This document shows positions 59,983-64,000 of a stretch of DNA of 64,000 nucleotides, one piece after another. The DNA is from Gordonia sediminis (GTDB lineage: Bacteria > Actinomycetota > Actinomycetes > Mycobacteriales > Mycobacteriaceae). Each line of letters opens with the position of its first letter. The stretch's first letter is position 1. A program made the translations under genes and the position numbers. The notes beneath the pieces were generated by a model that did not search any database, had not been told where the DNA came from, and worked only from the letters and a program-made list of their open reading frames with translations. The DNA lies in contig RZUM01000020.1 in NCBI GenBank assembly GCA_004193205.1, positions 1 to 64,000 of the forward strand. Reading direction: 5' to 3'.

Positions 59983-61139
59983 GCGCGCGACTGGTGCCTG
60001 CCGCCCCGGCGATATCGCCGATGATGGAGGAACTGCGCGGCGAGGTGCGGCAGTTTCTCGATGAGGAGCTCGGCGCGAAACGGTTCAGGCCACAGGTCGA
60101 TTCGTGGATTGCCGGCTGGGACCCCGAGTTCAGCGCACGGCTGGGAGCACGGGGCTGGCTGGGGATGACCATCCCCACCGAGTACGGAGGGCATGGTCGT
60201 TCGCATCTGGAGCGGTATGTGGTGACCGAGGAGTTGCTCGCCGCCGGAGCGCCGGTTGCCGCGCACTGGGTCGCCGACAGGCAGGTGGGGCCATCGTTGA
60301 TGCGCCACGGCTCGGATTATCAGCGCCGCCGCTATCTGCCCGGCATCGCTCGGGGCGAGGTCTTCTTCGCGATCGGCATGAGTGAGCCGGAATCGGGATC
60401 GGACCTGGCCAGCGTTCGGACGCGCGCGAAGCAGGTCGAGGGCGGTTGGGAGATCACCGGTACCAAGGTGTGGACCTCAGGTGCTCACCACGCCGATGCC
60501 TTCTTCGTGCTGGCACGATCGGCGCCGTTGGACACCAACCACCGTCACGAGGGCTTGAGTCAGTTCATCGTCGATCTCGACAGTCCGGGGATCGAGATCA
60601 GGCCGATCAAGTTGCTCACCGGACATCACCACTTCAATGAGGTCGTCCTGGACCGCGTGTTCGTGCCGGATGAACTCGTGCTCGGCAATATCGGGGACGG
60701 GTGGAGCCAGGTCACATCCGAGTTGGGCGTCGAACGCAGCGGACCCGAGCGCATCCTGTCGAGCTTCCCGCTGGCCTCGGCCTACGCGGCCTGGGTGCAG
60801 GGCAAGTCTGCACACGAACGTGATCTCGAAACACTGGGCCGGCTGGTCGGTCGCGGTGCCACCCTCCGACAGCTCTCACTGTCGGTTGCCGGTGCGCTGA
60901 CCGAGGGGCTACCCGTGGAAGTCCCGGCGGCCGTGGTCAAGGATCTCGGCACCCAGTTCGAGCACGAGGTCATCGAATCGGTTTCCGATGCCACCCCACT
61001 CGAGCCCGAACCAGACGGCGACGACGAACTTGCCAGACTGCTGGCCGAAGGCATCTTGCATGCACCGGGATTCACGCTTCGAGGCGGCACCACAGAGGTG
61101 CTACGCGGGGTGATAGCACGGGGGATGGGCCTTCGATGA
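59979..61139 (+). CDS. Acyl-CoA dehydrogenase
   Basis: Flavoprotein of 386 residues. FAIGMSEPESGSDLASVRTR (about 130-149), WEITGTKVWTSGAHHADAFF and the C-terminal FTLRGGTTEVLRGVIARGMG are present; the Q of the usual SEIQ motif is replaced. ILHAPGFTLRGGTTEV differs from the sister genes, so its partner or substrate may differ. Its own ribosome site is poor; translation may be coupled to the small frame at 59866. It overlaps the next dehydrogenase by ATGA, the usual arrangement of alpha/beta pairs. Confidence 0.9.
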   Translation: MSARLVPAAPAISPMMEELRGEVRQFLDEELGAKRFRPQVDSWIAGWDPEFSARLGARGWLGMTIPTEYGGHGRSHLERYVVTEELLAAGAPVAAHWVADRQVGPSLMRHGSDYQRRRYLPGIARGEVFFAIGMSEPESGSDLASVRTRAKQVEGGWEITGTKVWTSGAHHADAFFVLARSAPLDTNHRHEGLSQFIVDLDSPGIEIRPIKLLTGHHHFNEVVLDRVFVPDELVLGNIGDGWSQVTSELGVERSGPERILSSFPLASAYAAWVQGKSAHERDLETLGRLVGRGATLRQLSLSVAGALTEGLPVEVPAAVVKDLGTQFEHEVIESVSDATPLEPEPDGDDELARLLAEGILHAPGFTLRGGTTEVLRGVIARGMGLR

Positions 61140-62260
61140 GTGCCGCAACGAGAGTGATATCCATGACGATGCCAGCCGAATCCGACCTTCGCGAACTCCG
61201 CGAGCTCGCCACCTCGATCTTCGACGGGCTTGCCGCGGACGCTCTGATGATTCCGCAAACCGAGATCGGTTGGAACGCGCAGCTGTGGCAGACGCTGGAG
61301 AACTCAGGTCTGACTCTGCTCACCACGCCGACCGACTGCGGCGGCAGCGGGGCCGGACTCGCAGAGCTCTCGGTCGTGTTGGAGTCCGCTGCCCGAAGCG
61401 CGGCTCCTGCGCCGATCGCGGAGACCGATCTCCTCGCCTCCTGGTTGCTGCAACGCGCCGGAATTTCCGTTCCCGCCGGACCACTCGCATCAGCCCACGG
61501 ACAGCTCGAGATAACGCCGGCAGGGGAGGGGCGGTCGACGGTCACGGCGGTGATCCCGCGCGTTGCTTGGGCGAGAGTCGCCGAACATGTCGTGGTCCTG
61601 GGACAAACGGGGTCGCGCACCGTGGTATTGACCCTTCCGCGCGGCGACTTCACCGTAGACGCTGGGGTCAATGTCGCCTACGAACCGCGCGACACAGTGC
61701 GCATCGGCGCAATCTTCGACGACACCGGAATCGTCGATGTCTCACCGGATACACCCCGTCAGTGGCGACTTCGTGGTGCCTTCGCCCGGTCGGCGTCGAC
61801 TATCGGATACCTCGACCGGGTTCTCGAGCTCACTGTCGACCATGCATCCCAACGGAGTCAGTTCGGGCGACCGATTGCGAAATTCCAGGCTGTACAACAC
61901 ATGATTTCGGCGATCGCCGGCGAGGTGACCGCGACGCAGGCGGCGCACAACGCTGCTGTCAAAGCTGCGGTGGAACATGGAATAGACTCCGACAAAGCGG
62001 AATTCGCTGTCGCTGCGGCGAAAGCGCAGGCCTCCCGCGCGGCATCCACCGTCTCGGCACACGCCCACCAGGTTCACGGGGCGATCGGATTCACGCTCGA
62101 TCACCAGTTGCGGCACTTCACGTTGCGCTCTCTGGCTGCTGCCAAGGAGTTCGGCGATGCGCGCGAGTGGAATATCCGGCTGGGTCAGCTCGCACTCGGC
62201 GCACTCGGTGACGGCGGGGCCAAGTCGCTGTGGCACGTGATCACTGACGGGGCCCGCTGA
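61136..62260 (+). CDS. Acyl-CoA dehydrogenase, probable beta (non-catalytic) subunit
   Basis: Acyl-CoA dehydrogenase fold of 374 residues with reduced motifs. PTDCGGSGAGLAELSVVLES (about 63-82) and QRSQFGRPIAKFQAVQHMIS (about 239-258) are typical, but the middle SEPxAGSD and the C-terminal GTSEIQ loops are missing (ending SLAAAKEFGDAREWNIRLGQ). This is the beta-subunit pattern seen in heteromeric FadE pairs. Coupled by a 4-nt overlap to the dehydrogenase at 59979, its likely partner. Last gene of the long + operon. Confidence 0.88.
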   Translation: MSAATRVISMTMPAESDLRELRELATSIFDGLAADALMIPQTEIGWNAQLWQTLENSGLTLLTTPTDCGGSGAGLAELSVVLESAARSAAPAPIAETDLLASWLLQRAGISVPAGPLASAHGQLEITPAGEGRSTVTAVIPRVAWARVAEHVVVLGQTGSRTVVLTLPRGDFTVDAGVNVAYEPRDTVRIGAIFDDTGIVDVSPDTPRQWRLRGAFARSASTIGYLDRVLELTVDHASQRSQFGRPIAKFQAVQHMISAIAGEVTATQAAHNAAVKAAVEHGIDSDKAEFAVAAAKAQASRAASTVSAHAHQVHGAIGFTLDHQLRHFTLRSLAAAKEFGDAREWNIRLGQLALGALGDGGAKSLWHVITDGAR

Positions 62261-62846
62261 TCCGACCATCCCGGTGGTGACCTCCACCGCGTACGCACCG
62301 ACTCAGCCCCCTTCCGCCGACGCGCTGGGGGCGGTCGGTGGACATCGGCGAACGGTCTTGTCTTTTCCGAAATTCTCGGCGGTGTCTGCGGGCTGAGCTT
62401 GTGGCCCGGTCGCGGGATCGCCGCATCTCGGTGGGCGGTGCCAAGCCACTGGTGCCAGTTCTCGGTGACCTCTGCACGTGCACGCCTTCTGTTCGCTTCC
62501 ACCCACACGACTGGTTGCGCAACGATATTCATTTCCGCTCGGAACCAGGTCTCGACCGTCCGGCCCGACGTGGCCACAGTGACGGACCCCTCGACGTAGG
62601 CGCTCGGCGGTCGACGCATCCGTCCCAGATTCGCTGTCTGAGTGGAAGAGCGGCGCTCTGGTGCACCTGCGCCCGGGGAATCATGAACGGCTGCGGCCGC
62701 CTGACGCGTCATCAACCGCACGGTTGTGAATCGAGTCCAACCGAATGGGACCACAACGCGAGAAGCCTTGTATGGGGTGGTCGCGGTCCGGTCCGGTCCG
62801 GTCTGTGATTGCCAGAACCCAGGGTTGCGCTTCGTGAGACAAGTCA
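62261..62846. other. 586-bp gap without a recognisable gene
   Basis: A minus-strand frame of 220 codons (62185-62847) is open here, but its product is arginine/proline-rich, antisense to the dehydrogenase end, and lacks family motifs. I take it as non-coding. No strong terminator hairpin is obvious. Confidence 0.4.
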
Positions 62847-62880
62847 CTATAAAGAGATTAATCAGTTATTTGATTTAGTT
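62847..62880 (+). promoter_or_regulatory. AT-rich regulon element upstream of permease
   Basis: TATAAAGAGATTAATCAGTT (62849-62868), then ATTTGATTTAGTTG. TTAATCAGTTA is shared with the element at 20433. TATAAA could be a -10. It drives the transporter genes that begin at the window's end, linking uptake to the same regulon. Confidence 0.55.
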
Positions 62881-62895
62881 GAATCTGGAGGGTAG

Positions 62896-62961
62896 ATGAG
62901 CAACAGTCGTCCGGTGGTTGTGGCGAAATCCGTGCGGCCGTGTGAGGTGCCCAGCACATGA
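62896..62961 (+). CDS. Candidate 21-residue leader ORF
   Basis: ATG 62896 follows GGAGGG. The frame encodes 21 residues (MSNSRPVVVAKSVRPC, then EVPST) and its TGA overlaps the ATG of the permease (ATGA at 62958). No domain is recognisable. Translational coupling to the permease is the likeliest role; it has the same architecture as the small frame at 59866. Confidence 0.4.
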   Translation: MSNSRPVVVAKSVRPCEVPST

Positions 62962-64000
62962 TCGACCAACTCACGTTCCTACTCCTCGGGCTCGGCAGCG
63001 GCGCCGTTTTCGGGGCGCTCGCTCTCGGTATCGTGTTGACCTACCGCAGTTCCGGAGTGGTGAACTTCGCGACAGGATCGATTGCGCTCTTCGGTGCGTA
63101 CGTCTACGCCTATCTCCGTGAGGGCGAGTTGATCAACCTGATCCCCGGCATGGACTCGACCATCGAGCTGGGCTACAAGCTGGACATGGTGCCCGCCGCG
63201 CTGGTCAGCGTCGCATGTTGCGCCATCCTCGGGCTGATCCTGTACGTGCTGGTGTTCCGGCCGCTGCGAACCGCACCTGCGGTCGCCAAGGCTGTGGCCG
63301 CCCTCGGTGTCTCCCTGCTCCTCTCGGCACTGTTCGTCGTCCGAATGGGCACAAGCGCCGTCGCCGCCTCGCCGATCTTTCCGACGAACTCCTTTCGCCT
63401 TGGTAACGCCGCAGTCCCACTGGACCGGGTCTACTTCGCGCTGACCGTGTTGTTGCTGGCTGTTCTGCTCTGGTTGGCGTTCCGATACACCTCCTTCGGA
63501 TTGGCCACACGCGCAGCAGCCGAGACCGAGCGCGGCGCGTACGTCAGCGGTCTGTCGCCCGATCGTCTTGCTGCTGTCAATTGGATGATCAGCTCGGCAG
63601 TGGCCGGGTTCGCCGGCATCCTGATCACGCCCATCGTGCCCGTGGTGCCGGTGGCGTACACGCTGTTCATCGTGCCTGCGCTGGCCGCAGCGGTGCTCGC
63701 GCGCTTCGACATGGTGGTCGTGGCGGTCGTGGCCGGCCTGGCGATCGGAATGCTGCAGTCGTGGGTTCAGAATCTCGCCGCCACACACGAGGCTCTGCCG
63801 AGTTCCGGTCTGCCGGAACTTGTTCCGCTGGTATTGATCATGGTTGTGCTGTTCCTGCGGTCGAAGCCCTTGCCCACGCGCGGCGCGATCGTCTTGCAGA
63901 CCTTGGGTCGGGCCCCGCGCCCGAACCACATCGTGGCGCCCGCGGCGATACTCGGTGTGATCGCTGTCCTGGCACTTCTCCTGCTCGACGAACGCCTGCG
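62958..64000 (+). CDS. livH: Branched-chain amino acid-type ABC transporter permease LivH (3' end beyond window)
   Basis: Integral membrane permease. The start MIDQLTFLLLGLGSGAVFGA, then LALGIVLTYRSSGVVNFATG, is the LivH signature (about residues 1-40); FGLATRAAAETERGAYVSGL near 190 is the conserved cytoplasmic loop contacting the ATPase. The frame is still open at residue 347, beyond the usual LivH length of about 290, with a new hydrophobic segment (APAAILGVIAVLALLLL). This suggests a LivH-LivM fusion. It probably imports the organic acid degraded by the enzymes upstream; amino-acid transport is the alternative. Confidence 0.9.
   Translation, partial: MIDQLTFLLLGLGSGAVFGALALGIVLTYRSSGVVNFATGSIALFGAYVYAYLREGELINLIPGMDSTIELGYKLDMVPAALVSVACCAILGLILYVLVFRPLRTAPAVAKAVAALGVSLLLSALFVVRMGTSAVAASPIFPTNSFRLGNAAVPLDRVYFALTVLLLAVLLWLAFRYTSFGLATRAAAETERGAYVSGLSPDRLAAVNWMISSAVAGFAGILITPIVPVVPVAYTLFIVPALAAAVLARFDMVVVAVVAGLAIGMLQSWVQNLAATHEALPSSGLPELVPLVLIMVVLFLRSKPLPTRGAIVLQTLGRAPRPNHIVAPAAILGVIAVLALLLLDERL

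Noticed and set aside
62185-62847. 220-codon minus-strand frame in the gap before the permease
   Set aside because: Mostly non-overlapping with other genes, but arginine/proline-rich, with no motif or ribosome site; not enough to call a gene.
62979-63929. 316-codon minus-strand open frame
   Set aside because: It is antisense to the clear LivH permease; its Gln/His/Arg-rich product is the usual shadow of a hydrophobic gene.

Overview
The window is high-GC DNA with many GTG starts, tight ATGA overlaps, F420/flavin LLM oxidoreductases and several FadE-type dehydrogenases. This points to a Mycobacteriales actinobacterium; a Gordonia or Rhodococcus relative is my best guess, with no species-level evidence. 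I see no rRNA, tRNA, CRISPR array, transposase or phage gene. The window cuts through genes at both ends: an MFS permease on the left and a LivH-type permease on the right.

Left part (1-14 kb): small redox and transport genes with clear gene decay. There is an aromatic-acid-type MFS transporter, a carboxymuconolactone-decarboxylase-like protein, a decapitated cupin (1774-1920) paralogous to the intact cupin at 9852-10253, an efflux MFS, and two SDR genes on opposite strands that have both lost their 5' halves at one junction near 4110. Then come a zinc alcohol dehydrogenase, an aldo/keto reductase and an XRE regulator divergent from an LLM monooxygenase, a deleted SDR pseudogene (8602-8860), an SDR plus the cupin, a TetR divergent from a quinone-oxidoreductase/NAD-binding pair, and a TetR divergent from a cytochrome P450.

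Middle part (15.6-24.7 kb): an operon of APH-type kinase, TetR, SDR, ACAD10/11-like dehydrogenase and SDR, followed by an acyl-CoA ligase and DoxX. Its gene content resembles pathways that activate and phosphorylate 4-hydroxy/4-oxo acyl-CoAs (levulinate Lva pathway, ACAD10/11). A TetR and a divergent amidohydrolase follow, with paired operator-like repeats between them.

Right part (24.7-64 kb): a large acyl-CoA catabolic island. It holds three further CoA ligases, two alpha/beta hydrolases, two CaiB/BaiF CoA-transferases, six crotonase-superfamily proteins (only one with both hydratase glutamates), a MaoC hydratase, three thiolase-fold proteins (one with a DUF35 partner), a TesB thioesterase, SDRs, six acyl-CoA dehydrogenases (some apparently alpha/beta pairs), a second amidohydrolase, a GntR regulator and a branched-chain-type permease. 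Together they could import an acid, activate it to a CoA ester, desaturate, hydrate, oxidise and cleave it. The amidohydrolase, LLM and atypical crotonases suggest a cyclic or branched substrate, which the sequence does not identify.

The most striking regulatory signal is an AT-rich promoter/operator element (core near AGTACAATnnATTARYKAATTAAG) in at least a dozen intergenic gaps from about 15.6 to 62.9 kb. It suggests that the scattered, strand-switching operons form one regulon.
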